Assembly (NCBI GenBank): GCA_039908285.1
Contig: JAMOBE010000061.1
Span: 1 to 21,984, forward strand
DNA: 21,984 bases
From: JAMOBE01 sp039908285
Lineage (GTDB): Bacteria; Pseudomonadota; Alphaproteobacteria; Rhodospirillales; Rhodospirillaceae
Direction: 5' to 3'
The translations under genes and the position numbers were made by a program. The notes below the pieces were generated by a model. That model was not told the origin of the DNA. It ran no database searches and saw only the letters and a program-made list of their open reading frames with translations. Of this stretch, positions 1-7,671 are shown in pieces; within the stretch, counting starts at the first letter, position 1; the number at the start of each line of letters is the position of its first letter.

Positions 1-47
1 CCCCTCACCCCGGCCCTCTCCCCCCTGAAGGGGGGGGAGAGGGAGTA
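1..47 (-). repeat. REPIN-like C/G-rich palindromic element, partial at window edge
   Basis: This is one half of the repeat family seen complete at 816-936, 6381-6502 and 18184-18312. It holds the palindrome CCCTCTCCCCC-CTGAA-GGGGGGGGAGAGGG, preceded by the CCCCTCACCCCGGC flank typical of the family. The orientation is opposite to the copies at 816 and 6381. The other half would lie left of the window. It sits directly in front of the first HlyD-like gene. Confidence 0.75.
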
Positions 48-108
48 CACTGGGGGCCTTCGTTGTTCGTGGAGACAATTTTCGTTCTTCCTCCTGATCC
101 CCCTGGTT

Positions 109-795
109 TTGACGATCGGCGCGGCCCATGGGCAGACACCCGAGCTGCGCGCCCAGCTGACGCCCCGGGACTTCACCACGCTGGCCGCCGAGATCGGCGC
201 CAAGGTGGAGCGCATCGGCGCCCGCGAGGGGGACCGCTTTTCCAGGGGGAGCACCCTGGTCGCCTTCGACTGCTCGGTGCACAAGGCGCAGATGGACGAG
301 GCGAGGGCGGCGCTGGCCGCCGCCGACAAGACCACGGCGGTGAACAAACGGCTCCTGGAGTTGCAGACCATCGGCGTCCTGGAAAACGACCTGTCCCTGG
401 CCGAGGCCGACAAGGCCAGGGCCAAGCTTGCCGCCATGGCCTCCATGGTGTCGAAGTGCGTGGTCACCGCCCCCTTCGACGGCCGGGTGGTCGAACAGAA
501 GGTGCGCGCCCAGCAGTACGTCCAGCCGGGACAGGCGCTGCTGGACATCCTCGATGATTCGGTGCTGGAACTGGACTTCGTGGTGCCATCCCGGTGGCTG
601 GTGTGGCTGAAGACGGGTCACGCCTTCCAGGTCGCCATCGACGAGACGACCAGAACCTATCCGGCCAAGCTGGCCCGCATCGGCGCCCGCATCGATCCGG
701 TGAGCCAGACGGTCAAGGTGACCGGCACCATCGGCGGACACTTCCCCGAATTGGTGGCCGGCATGAGCGGTCGGGTGTTGCTGACACCTCCATGA
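109..795 (+). CDS. HlyD/RND-type periplasmic adaptor protein
   Basis: The product is a membrane-fusion (adaptor) protein that would link an inner-membrane exporter to an outer-membrane channel in the periplasm. It shows the usual order: a first lipoyl half (VERIGAREGDRFSRG), an alpha-hairpin rich in Ala, Glu and Lys, a second lipoyl half (VTAPFDGRVVEQKV, then VQPGQALLDIL), and a beta-barrel part ending GMSGRVLL. The only usual start codon in frame is TTG at 109, but the frame is open upstream to the window edge and residues encoded at 79-135 read as a signal peptide core (FSFFLLIPLVLTIGAAHGQ). A GTG at 69 or TTG at 63 would reach this signal peptide only after a one-base shift in the T run at 79-82. 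The true N-terminus is therefore uncertain. It is the first gene of a plus-strand operon with the next two adaptor-type genes. Confidence 0.8.
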   Translation: MTIGAAHGQTPELRAQLTPRDFTTLAAEIGAKVERIGAREGDRFSRGSTLVAFDCSVHKAQMDEARAALAAADKTTAVNKRLLELQTIGVLENDLSLAEADKARAKLAAMASMVSKCVVTAPFDGRVVEQKVRAQQYVQPGQALLDILDDSVLELDFVVPSRWLVWLKTGHAFQVAIDETTRTYPAKLARIGARIDPVSQTVKVTGTIGGHFPELVAGMSGRVLLTPP

Positions 796-815
796 TGGGC
801 ACCCCCAAGTATCTG

Positions 816-936
816 CTCCCTCTCCCCCTCGAGGGGGAGAGGGTCGGGGTGAGGGGGTGGGGCAGCCGGCACCATCTCGGGAATTTCGGCACCCCCCTCA
901 CCCAACCCTCTCCCCCCGAAGAGGGGGGGAGAGGGC
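816..936 (+). repeat. REPIN-like element, complete copy
   Basis: Two palindromes face each other: a perfect 26-bp palindrome at 818-843 and a second C-run/G-run hairpin at 906-935. The middle contains GGGGTGAGGGGGTGGGGCA, then CCGGCACCATCTCGGGAATTTC, then ACCCCCCTCACCC. The element fills the gap between the first and second adaptor genes. The adaptor frame downstream happens to be open through its right half, which gives a misleading upstream extension of that ORF. Confidence 0.85.
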
Positions 937-955
937 TTTTTATAAAAGTGCGGGC

Positions 956-2290
956 ATGACGGTCTCGCGGGAACGCCGCGGTGACGGCACCGGCAGCCTG
1001 ATCGCCCTTCTCGACCTGCAGCGCCGGGTGCTGAAGGCCGGGTCTCCGGCCGAAGTGGCCTTCATCGCCGTCAACGAGGTCCACGTCCTGGTCCCCTTTC
1101 GCCAGGCGGCGCTGTGGAGCGGGCGGGGGGGCGTCGAGGCGGTGTCCGGGCTGGCGACGCCCGAGGCCAATGCGCCGTTCCTGCTGTGGCTCGAGCCGGT
1201 GTTTCGCCACCTCGCCCGGCGGCATCCCGAGGCGGCCGAGGTCACCAGTGCCGATCTCCCTCCCGTCCTGGCCGAGCAGTGGAGCGAATGGATGCCGCCC
1301 TGTGCCCTGTGGGTGCCGATCGGCTCGGAGGCCGAGGAGGCGGGCCTGCTGTTCGCCAAGGACCACCCCTGGCGCGCCACCGACCGTCTGCTGCTGGCCT
1401 ACCTCGGGGATGCGGTGACGGCGGCGCGGGCTCGGTTCCTGCGCCCGTCGCCGTTCCGGTCGTGGTTGCCTCGGCTCAAGTCCCGCCGCGGCCGGATCGC
1501 CCTCGTCCTCGGGGGTATCCTCGTCGCCCTGATGCCGGTCACCGGCTCGGTGCTGGCCCCGGCCGACGTGGTGCCGGCCCACCCGGTGGTGGTGCGCTCC
1601 CCCCTGGATGGGGTGGTGGACAGGATCCACGTGCGCCCCAACGACACGGTCACCGAGGGGCAGTCGCTGTTCGACCTGGATGCGACGACGCTGTCCGGCC
1701 GGCTCGACGTCGCCCGCCAGGCCCACGCCACCGCCGAGGCCGAGCACCGCCAGGTCGCCCAGGCCCAGGTGTTCGACCAGAAGGCCAAGGCGCAGGTCGC
1801 CATCCTGCAGGGCCGGATGGAGGAGAAGGCGGCGGAGGCCAGGTGGCTGCAGAGCCAGCTCGACCGCATCCGGGTCACGGCGCCGCGCGCCGGAGTCGTG
1901 GTCCTCGACGATCCCTCCGACTGGATCGGCCGGCCGGTGGCGGTCGGCGAAAAGGTCATGCTGGTGGCCGACGAGACCGATACCGAGATCGAGGCCTGGG
2001 CCTCCGTCGCCGATGCCGGCGAGGCCCGGCCCGGCGCGCGCCTGACCCTGTTCCTCAACACCGCCCCCCTGTCGCCGGTGCGGGCCACGGTCCGCACCGT
2101 CGCCTATGAGGCGGCGGCTCGTCCCGACGGCACGCTGGCGCACCGGATCCGGGCGACGCTGGAGGATGGATCGGACAAACCCCGGCTGGGGGCCAAGGGT
2201 ACCGCCCGCATCGACGGCGACACCGTGCCGCTGGTGTGGTGGCTGTTCCGCCGGCCGCTGGCGACGGTGCGCCAGACCCTGGGGTTCTGA
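956..2290 (+). CDS. GAF-like domain plus HlyD-family secretion adaptor
   Basis: The 444-residue product is an inner-membrane-anchored HlyD-family adaptor with a cytoplasmic extension. Residues 1-165 look like a GAF-type sensor fold (LLDLQRRVLKAGSPAEVAF, then alternating strands ending LWVPIGSEAEEAGLLFAKD). A single membrane span lies near 180-201 (IALVLGGILVALMPVTGSVL). The first lipoyl half is near 213-242 (VRSPLDGVVDRIHVRPNDTV), followed by a short coiled coil and a second lipoyl half near 304-335 (RVTAPRAGVVVLDDPSDW). I chose ATG 956 because everything upstream in frame is repeat-derived sequence. The ribosome site before it is weak. The domain assignment of the N-terminus rests on pattern, not on an alignment. 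The next gene follows after 2 bases, so the two are co-translated. Confidence 0.82.
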   Translation: MTVSRERRGDGTGSLIALLDLQRRVLKAGSPAEVAFIAVNEVHVLVPFRQAALWSGRGGVEAVSGLATPEANAPFLLWLEPVFRHLARRHPEAAEVTSADLPPVLAEQWSEWMPPCALWVPIGSEAEEAGLLFAKDHPWRATDRLLLAYLGDAVTAARARFLRPSPFRSWLPRLKSRRGRIALVLGGILVALMPVTGSVLAPADVVPAHPVVVRSPLDGVVDRIHVRPNDTVTEGQSLFDLDATTLSGRLDVARQAHATAEAEHRQVAQAQVFDQKAKAQVAILQGRMEEKAAEARWLQSQLDRIRVTAPRAGVVVLDDPSDWIGRPVAVGEKVMLVADETDTEIEAWASVADAGEARPGARLTLFLNTAPLSPVRATVRTVAYEAAARPDGTLAHRIRATLEDGSDKPRLGAKGTARIDGDTVPLVWWLFRRPLATVRQTLGF

Positions 2291-2292
2291 GG

Positions 2293-4392
2293 GTGGACGC
2301 GGCGGCACTCCCTCCCTTGCGCGACGAGCTGACCCTGCATCCGGGGCCGGTGGGCGTGGACGGAGCCCCCACCTGGACCCTGCACGATCCGCTGCGCAAC
2401 CAGTTCTTCCGCCTGAGCTGGCCGGCGGTCGAGATCCTCTCCCGCTGGCATCTTGGAACACCTGACTCCGTGGCGGCGGCGGCATCGGCGGAGACCACCC
2501 TCCATGTCGCTCCCGAGGACGTGGTGGGCGTCGCCGAGTTCCTGGGTAAAAGCCAGTTGCTGAAGCCGGTCGGTCCCACCGGCACGAAGCGTCTCCTGTC
2601 CATCGCCGAGGGCTCCCGGACCTCGTGGGCGACGTGGCTCCTGCACCACTACCTGTTCTTCCGCATTCCCCTGGTGCGTCCCGACGCGGTGCTGGGGGAT
2701 ACGTTGCCCCTGGTGGCGTGGGCCGGTGGCAGGGGATTTCGTCTCGCCACCCTCACCGCCCTGCTGGTCGGGGTGCTGCTGGTGGGGCGGCAGTGGGACG
2801 CGTTCGCCACCACCCTGGTCGATCATTTCTCCCTCGGCGGGATGGCGTCGTTCGGGGTGGCGCTGGCCTTCGCCAAGGTCATCCACGAGCTGGGCCACGC
2901 CTTCACCGCCAAGTCCCTGGGCTGCCGCGTGCCCACCATGGGTGTGGCCTTCCTGGTGATGTGGCCGGTGCTCTACACCGACGTCAACGAGGCGTGGAAG
3001 CTGACCGACCGCCGCCAGCGGGTGCTGGTGGGGGCGGCGGGCATCCTGGCGGAGCTTTCCCTCGCCGCCTGGGCGACGCTGGCCTGGGCGCTGCTGCCCG
3101 ACGGCATGGCGCGGTCCATGGCCTTCACCCTCGCCGCCACCACCTGGGTCAGCTCGCTCGCCATCAACCTGAGCCCGTTCCTGCGCTTTGACGGCTATTT
3201 CCTGGTGATGGACTGGCTCGACATGCCGAACCTGCACGGCCGGTCGTTTGCCCTGGCCCGCTGGTGGCTGCGGGAAGTGCTGTTCGGGTTGGGCGAGCCG
3301 GTGCCCGAGCGCCTTCCCCCGCGCCGCCGGGCCGCCCTGATCGCCTTCGCCGTCGGCGTGTGGATCTATCGCCTGGTGCTGTTCCTTGGCATCGCCATTC
3401 TGGTGTATCATTTCTTCATCAAGGTGGTCGGGATCTTTCTGTTCGTGGTGGAGATCGGCTGGTTCGTGGTCAAGCCCGTCATGATGGAAGTGAAGGAATG
3501 GCATGCCAGGGCCGGCCGCATCGTCGTGAGCCGTCGCGCCCGTGTGACCTTCGGCCTGCTGTCCGTCCTGCTTCTGCTGGCCGTGGTGCCGTGGAGCGGC
3601 CGGGTGAGCGCTCCGGCCCTGCTGAAGGCCGGCGATCACGTCGTCTTCTATGCCCCCTCGCCGGCCCGCCTGGAGGAGGTGGCCGTTCACGAGGGACAGG
3701 GGGTCACGCCCGGAACGATCGTCGCCAGAATGGCCAATCCCGACCTCGACCACCGGCTGGCCCAGGCGGAGCGGCGGATCGCCGTGCTGCGGTACGAACT
3801 GGGTGCCATCGGCTTCGACGAGGGCTTTCGCGGGCGCAGCCAGGCCACCGCCCGGGAACTCGAGTCCGCCCTGGCCGAACGGAGTGCGGCGGAGCGGGAA
3901 AAGGCCCGCCTGACCCTGGAGACTCCCATCGGCGGCATCGTCACCGACCTGTCGCTCGACCTGCACTCCGGCCAGTGGGTCAGCGCGAAGGACCCGATCC
4001 TCGCCGTGCGGGCCACGGGACCGGTCATCGCAGAGGCCTATGTCGGCGAGGACGACCTGCCCCGCATCACCAGTGGCATGGGTGCCCTCTTCATCCCCGA
4101 GGGCAGCGGCGCCGCCATCCCGGCCAGGGTCGAGGCCATCGATCGCACCGCCGCCCGCTCCCTGGCCGACCCGTCGCTGGCCGCACCGTTCGGCGGCCCC
4201 ATTCCGGCTCGCCTCGACAAGCACGCCCTGGTGCCCGACGCCGCCCTCTATCGCGTTCGCCTCGGGATGGCCGATGCCGCCGTGCCCGTCATTCTCCGCG
4301 GCGAGGTCCATATCCAGGGGGAACGCCGCAGCCTGCTCGGTCGCGCTTTCCGGGCCGTGGCGGCGGTGGTGATCCGCGAATGGGGAACGTGA
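2293..4392 (+). CDS. PqqD-like / M50 site-2-type metalloprotease / HlyD fusion protein
   Basis: A 699-residue polytopic protein. Residues ~1-85 resemble a PqqD-like winged-helix domain (WTLHDPLRNQFFRLSWPAVEIL, LGKSQLLKP). The M50 core follows: the zinc motif HELGH at residues 198-202 and the second-site motif N292-LSPFLRF-D300-G, both intact, inside several membrane segments. After a further span near 415-435 comes a periplasmic HlyD-like part with two lipoyl halves (APSPARLEEVAVHEGQGV; LETPIGGIVTDLSLDLHSG). Site-2 proteases cut substrates within the membrane; members fused to HlyD domains accompany adaptor genes and are thought to serve export or maturation of a peptide or surface protein (family knowledge; substrate unknown). 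GTG 2293, two bases after the previous stop, is preferred over an overlapping GTG at 2236, because the 19 residues in between are low-complexity. Confidence 0.85.
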   Translation: MDAAALPPLRDELTLHPGPVGVDGAPTWTLHDPLRNQFFRLSWPAVEILSRWHLGTPDSVAAAASAETTLHVAPEDVVGVAEFLGKSQLLKPVGPTGTKRLLSIAEGSRTSWATWLLHHYLFFRIPLVRPDAVLGDTLPLVAWAGGRGFRLATLTALLVGVLLVGRQWDAFATTLVDHFSLGGMASFGVALAFAKVIHELGHAFTAKSLGCRVPTMGVAFLVMWPVLYTDVNEAWKLTDRRQRVLVGAAGILAELSLAAWATLAWALLPDGMARSMAFTLAATTWVSSLAINLSPFLRFDGYFLVMDWLDMPNLHGRSFALARWWLREVLFGLGEPVPERLPPRRRAALIAFAVGVWIYRLVLFLGIAILVYHFFIKVVGIFLFVVEIGWFVVKPVMMEVKEWHARAGRIVVSRRARVTFGLLSVLLLLAVVPWSGRVSAPALLKAGDHVVFYAPSPARLEEVAVHEGQGVTPGTIVARMANPDLDHRLAQAERRIAVLRYELGAIGFDEGFRGRSQATARELESALAERSAAEREKARLTLETPIGGIVTDLSLDLHSGQWVSAKDPILAVRATGPVIAEAYVGEDDLPRITSGMGALFIPEGSGAAIPARVEAIDRTAARSLADPSLAAPFGGPIPARLDKHALVPDAALYRVRLGMADAAVPVILRGEVHIQGERRSLLGRAFRAVAAVVIREWGT

Positions 4393-4415
4393 GTATATTT
4401 CCGGAGGACACGCCG

Positions 4416-4745
4416 ATGAGGACCAGGACGATACTGATAGCCGCGCTGACGCTGATCATGCTGGCCTGTCCGGCGGCGGCCCAGGGCAAGGGGAAGGGCG
4501 GAGGCGTGGAAGGCCGTGACTACGAAGCCGCCAAGGCCGCCGAAATCGCCGCGGTGCGGTTGCAGCTTGCCTCCCGATCCGGGGTGGGAGCCCTGCAGGA
4601 ACTCGCCGATGCCGAGACCCTCCTGCGTCGCCTCAAGGAAACAAGGGCACCGGATCTGCGCCGCAAGCTCGTGGCCGAACTGGACATGGCCCTGACGCGC
4701 CTGCACGTCGCGGCCGACGGCGCTGGAACGCCGGGAGGCTGGTAG
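4416..4745 (+). CDS. Small secreted or periplasmic protein of unknown function
   Basis: A 109-residue protein with a clear signal peptide (MRTRTILIAALTLIMLACPAAAQ); cleavage after AAA is the likely site. The cysteine context (IMLAC) is a poor lipobox, so a lipoprotein is less likely. The mature part starts with a Gly/Lys-rich stretch (GKGKGGG) and continues as charged helix (DYEAAKAAEIAAVRLQLAS; DAETLLRRLKETRAPDLRRKL), ending at GGW. The start at ATG 4416 is fixed by a strong GGAGGA ribosome site 7 bases upstream. It follows the M50 gene after 23 bases and ends 18 bases before the convergent heparinase gene. I do not recognise the family. Its position makes it a candidate partner or substrate of the M50/HlyD machine, which is inference. 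Confidence 0.7.
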   Translation: MRTRTILIAALTLIMLACPAAAQGKGKGGGVEGRDYEAAKAAEIAAVRLQLASRSGVGALQELADAETLLRRLKETRAPDLRRKLVAELDMALTRLHVAADGAGTPGGW

Positions 4746-4763
4746 CCGACGAACCGATAGGGA

Positions 4764-6362
4764 TTACTCCCGCCGCAGTCTCCACCGGATGCGGGTCTCG
4801 CCCACGGCCGCAACCACGATCCGCCGACTGCCGACCATCCGGTGGAACTGGGGCGCATAGACGCTCTCCTCCACCGTCACCTCTCCGCCACTCGCGGTGA
4901 AGGTCCATCCCCCCGTCAGCGTCACCGCTCCGTCGTCATCGCGGGAGGCCTGGACATCGGGGTGAAGGTGAAAGCGGACCGCGACATGATGGCCGGCGAC
5001 GGGTCCCTCCACCTGGTCCTCGCCGATGACCTCGAGGCCGTCGTCCGACAGGGTCACCGTCCGCCGGTGGACGATGCCCAGGTGGCGGTAGCCGTCGTGG
5101 CTGGCGGTGAGCGTGCCCTCCCGCCGCTCGGCGGTCACCCGGACCGGCCGGCGCCCGAGGCGGAACACGCCGAACACCTCGGCCGAGTCCTGGTCGTCGA
5201 TGGTCAGGGTGCTGTGGGCGGCCGTCCCACGCATGCGGTTGCGCCACTCCGGGTCCTGATAGGCATAGGTGCCACAGTTGACCACCAGTCGCCGTCCGCC
5301 GTGGGACACCTCCAGCGCCAGGGTATCGGCGTGGGCATGGGCGGGGAGGTCGTCGGGACAGCAGCGGCCGGCATCCACCAGCACCACCGTCTCCCCCGCC
5401 GCCAGGCGATGGTAGCCGGCCGCGGGCAGGGCCGCGGGCGCCACGGGGTGTCCGAGCAGGCGATCCAGGACGGCGGCCACCGCCGGCTCGCCCTCGTCGC
5501 CGTCGTTGAACAGGGCGAGCCCGCCATCGGTGTGGCGAAAGAAGACCCAGGCGGGGGCCATGTCCGCCACGGCCCGCTCCAGCCACTCCGGCGGCTCCAG
5601 CAGGAGCGCCCTGAGGTCCAGGAGGTCCCGCAGCACCTGGACGTGATAGGACGGCGAGCGCTCGTAATGGCAGCCGTCAGCCAGGATCTGGCGCTCGAGC
5701 TGTCGTCGCAGGCCGTCCAGGGCCGAATCAAGGGCGCGGTCGTGACCGGGGAGGCAGACGGCGACGGCGATCAGCGCCTTCAGGTTCTTGATCAGGTGAT
5801 TGCCGCCGACGTCGCGCTCCAGCACCCGCGGCAGATGGCGCGCCTGGGCCTCCAGCGCGCCGACGAAGCGGGCGGTGAAGGCCTCGTCGGCGCCGTTGAG
5901 CAGGAACGGCCCATGACGCAGCCAGGCATAGAGACGCAGCGACAGGGGATAGGGATGCCAGGCCTCGGCCTCGAAGCGGGAATGGTGGTCGAGCCAGTGG
6001 CCGACCAGGGCGCGGCCCCGTTCGGCGGCGTCTCGTCCCCCCACGGCCTCCAGATCCGCCAGCCACTCGAAGTAATTGAGGGTGAACCGCCACAGCGGCG
6101 ACCGCTCCGCCGGGTGCCAGTCGGGATCCGGCCCCAGGGGATGCTCGATATCAAGGAGTCGGATGCGCCCCGACAGGATCAGCCGGCCGTGCTCCGAGTC
6201 CCCGGGCCACAGGTTTGGTGGATAGGCCAGGGGAAGCCCGCCCTGACGCTGGCCGGGGACCAGGCGGCGAAACAGCGGCAAACGAGCCCGATACCACAGC
6301 CGCCATCCCACCTGAGCGGGTCGAAGGTGGCGCAGCATCCGCAGGGTGCGGCCGAGAGTCAC
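4764..6362 (-). CDS. Heparinase II/III-family (alginate-lyase-like) protein
   Basis: The 532-residue product has the two parts of the family: an N-terminal alpha/alpha toroid and a C-terminal beta-sandwich. Family hallmarks are present: N188-H189 in GGNHLIKNLKAL, Y233 in GCHYERSPSYH with Y239-H240, and the H342-A-H344-A-D346 cluster followed by VVNCGTYAYQD. In known enzymes the Asn, Tyr and His of these motifs carry out beta-elimination of uronic-acid polysaccharides. Members in polysaccharide loci often act in biosynthesis, export or turnover of the polymer made there. No signal peptide is evident: the N-terminus (MTLGRTLRMLRHLRPAQVGW) is basic, as in other locus-associated members. GTG 6362 is the start. 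It is convergent with the preceding operon and has a REPIN-like element immediately upstream. Confidence 0.88.
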   Translation of the reverse strand: MTLGRTLRMLRHLRPAQVGWRLWYRARLPLFRRLVPGQRQGGLPLAYPPNLWPGDSEHGRLILSGRIRLLDIEHPLGPDPDWHPAERSPLWRFTLNYFEWLADLEAVGGRDAAERGRALVGHWLDHHSRFEAEAWHPYPLSLRLYAWLRHGPFLLNGADEAFTARFVGALEAQARHLPRVLERDVGGNHLIKNLKALIAVAVCLPGHDRALDSALDGLRRQLERQILADGCHYERSPSYHVQVLRDLLDLRALLLEPPEWLERAVADMAPAWVFFRHTDGGLALFNDGDEGEPAVAAVLDRLLGHPVAPAALPAAGYHRLAAGETVVLVDAGRCCPDDLPAHAHADTLALEVSHGGRRLVVNCGTYAYQDPEWRNRMRGTAAHSTLTIDDQDSAEVFGVFRLGRRPVRVTAERREGTLTASHDGYRHLGIVHRRTVTLSDDGLEVIGEDQVEGPVAGHHVAVRFHLHPDVQASRDDDGAVTLTGGWTFTASGGEVTVEESVYAPQFHRMVGSRRIVVAAVGETRIRWRLRRE

Positions 6363-6380
6363 CCGACGCCAAAATCACTA

Positions 6381-6502
6381 CTCCCTCTCCCCCTTGAGGG
6401 GGAGAGGGTCGGGGTGAGGGGGTGGGGCAACCGGCACGTCCTAGCGAATTTCAGCACCCCCCTCACCCAACCCTCTCCCCCCGAAGGGGGGGGAGAGGGC
6501 TT
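6381..6502 (+). repeat. REPIN-like element, complete copy
   Basis: Left palindrome at 6383-6408 (CCCTCTCCCCC-TTGA-GGGGGAGAGGG) and right hairpin at 6471-6499 flank the family middle (GGGGCAACCGGCAC, then ACCCCCCTCACCC). It occupies the space between the heparinase start and the stop of the upstream glycosyltransferase gene on the minus strand. Inside an operon such hairpins could affect mRNA stability, but nothing here proves it. Confidence 0.85.
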
Positions 6503-6528
6503 ATGATGGTCACGGCGGCGACTCATGG

Positions 6529-7671
6529 TCAGCTCCCCAGCAGCTTTTCATAGGCGGCGACGGCGCGCTTGCCGTAGTCGTCCCAGCCCAGCCCTGACTC
6601 CACCGCTCGCCGGGCGCGGTCACCCATGTGGGAGCGCAGCAGCGGGTCGCCGGCCAGGGCATCCAGGGCGGCGGCCAGGGCCCGGGGATCGCCCGAGGGC
6701 ACCAGCCGGCCCTCGATGCCGTCGCGGATGACGTCGCCGGCGCCGGTCTCGGGCGTCGCCACCACGGCAAGGCCGCTCGCCATGGCCTGCAGAACCACCA
6801 GGGGAAGTCCCTCCTCGAGGGAGGGCAGGCAGAAGATGTCGGCGGCGGCGTACTCCTGCGGCAACTGGGCCCCGGGCAGCGGTCCGCGCACCACCACCCG
6901 CTCCATGGGCTCGAGGGCCAGCACCTTGTCCATGCCGGGCTCCACCGGCCCCACCAGGTGCAGCTCGGCCCTGGCGTCCAGCAGGGCGAAGGCCCGCAGC
7001 AGCCACGGCACGCCCTTGCGCACGCCGACACGGCCGACGAACAGGATCCGCACCGGCGTGTCGGGGGGCCGGGGGGGAGAGGGGCGGAACAGCGCCAGAT
7101 CGACGCCGTAGGGGTTGACGATCAGCCGCTCGGCGGGAATGCCGCGGCGCTTGAAGGTCTCGGCGGCGTAGGAGGTGGGCACGGCGATGGCGTCGGCCCG
7201 TTCGTACTCGGCAAGCTCCCGCTCGATCAGCCGCTGGTCGGTGCGCCGCCAGGGCAGGTCGAAGCGCTCGTGCTCCCGGTCCAGCACCTCGGTCTGGTGA
7301 ACGATGTGGGACGAGCCGCGCTCGATCACCACTTTCATGCCACGGGCGTGGGCGGCGGTGATGGCTTCGAGACTGGCGGCGCTCCAGCCCACCAGCAGGT
7401 CGGCGCCGACCGGCAGGTGGCGGGCGGTGAAGCGCCCGAACGCCTTCGCCACGAAGACATCCGTGGAGCCCGGCAGCTTCAGCCGCGCATGCAGGCGCCG
7501 CCAGGCCTCCAGCCAGGCGGCGCTGGTCACCGGGGCATCCTTCGGCACGAAGCGGCGGGTGGCGAAGTCGGGATAGGTGGTGACGAGCCCCGCCAGCAGC
7601 CCCCGGCCATGCAGATAGGCCGCCAGGTCGAAGGCGTGGAAGCGGCCATGAACGGCCACGGCGACCCTCAT
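6529..7671 (-). CDS. Glycosyltransferase family 4 protein
   Basis: A 380-residue GT-B enzyme of the GT4 type, which transfers a sugar from a nucleotide donor to a growing glycan on the cytoplasmic side of the membrane. Visible parts are an N-terminal Rossmann start (MRVAVAVHGRFHAFDLAAYL), the linker region with NPYGVDLALFRPSP, RILFVGRVGVRKGVPWLLRAF, and the donor site PSLEEGLPLVVLQAMASG. In the EX7E signature the second glutamate is replaced by glutamine here (E-G-L-P-L-V-V-L-Q), an uncommon variant. ATG 7671 is chosen because a GGGGGGAAA ribosome site precedes it and it overlaps the upstream gene's stop as ATGA, which indicates coupled translation. Sugar specificity cannot be read from sequence. 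Confidence 0.88.
   Translation of the reverse strand: MRVAVAVHGRFHAFDLAAYLHGRGLLAGLVTTYPDFATRRFVPKDAPVTSAAWLEAWRRLHARLKLPGSTDVFVAKAFGRFTARHLPVGADLLVGWSAASLEAITAAHARGMKVVIERGSSHIVHQTEVLDREHERFDLPWRRTDQRLIERELAEYERADAIAVPTSYAAETFKRRGIPAERLIVNPYGVDLALFRPSPPRPPDTPVRILFVGRVGVRKGVPWLLRAFALLDARAELHLVGPVEPGMDKVLALEPMERVVVRGPLPGAQLPQEYAAADIFCLPSLEEGLPLVVLQAMASGLAVVATPETGAGDVIRDGIEGRLVPSGDPRALAAALDALAGDPLLRSHMGDRARRAVESGLGWDDYGKRAVAAYEKLLGS

Noticed and set aside
857..955. N-terminal extension of the GAF-HlyD adaptor
   Set aside because: The 33 extra residues are translated from the REPIN-like element (HPTLSPRRGGERA), not from conserved coding sequence.
2104..4311. 735-codon minus-strand ORF opposite the M50-HlyD gene
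   Set aside because: A shadow of GC-rich coding DNA: biased composition, no recognisable domain, and opposite a protein with intact catalytic motifs.
4842..6506. 554-codon plus-strand ORF opposite the heparinase gene
   Set aside because: The minus strand carries all heparinase II/III motifs; the plus-strand translation is a composition artefact that runs into the repeat element.
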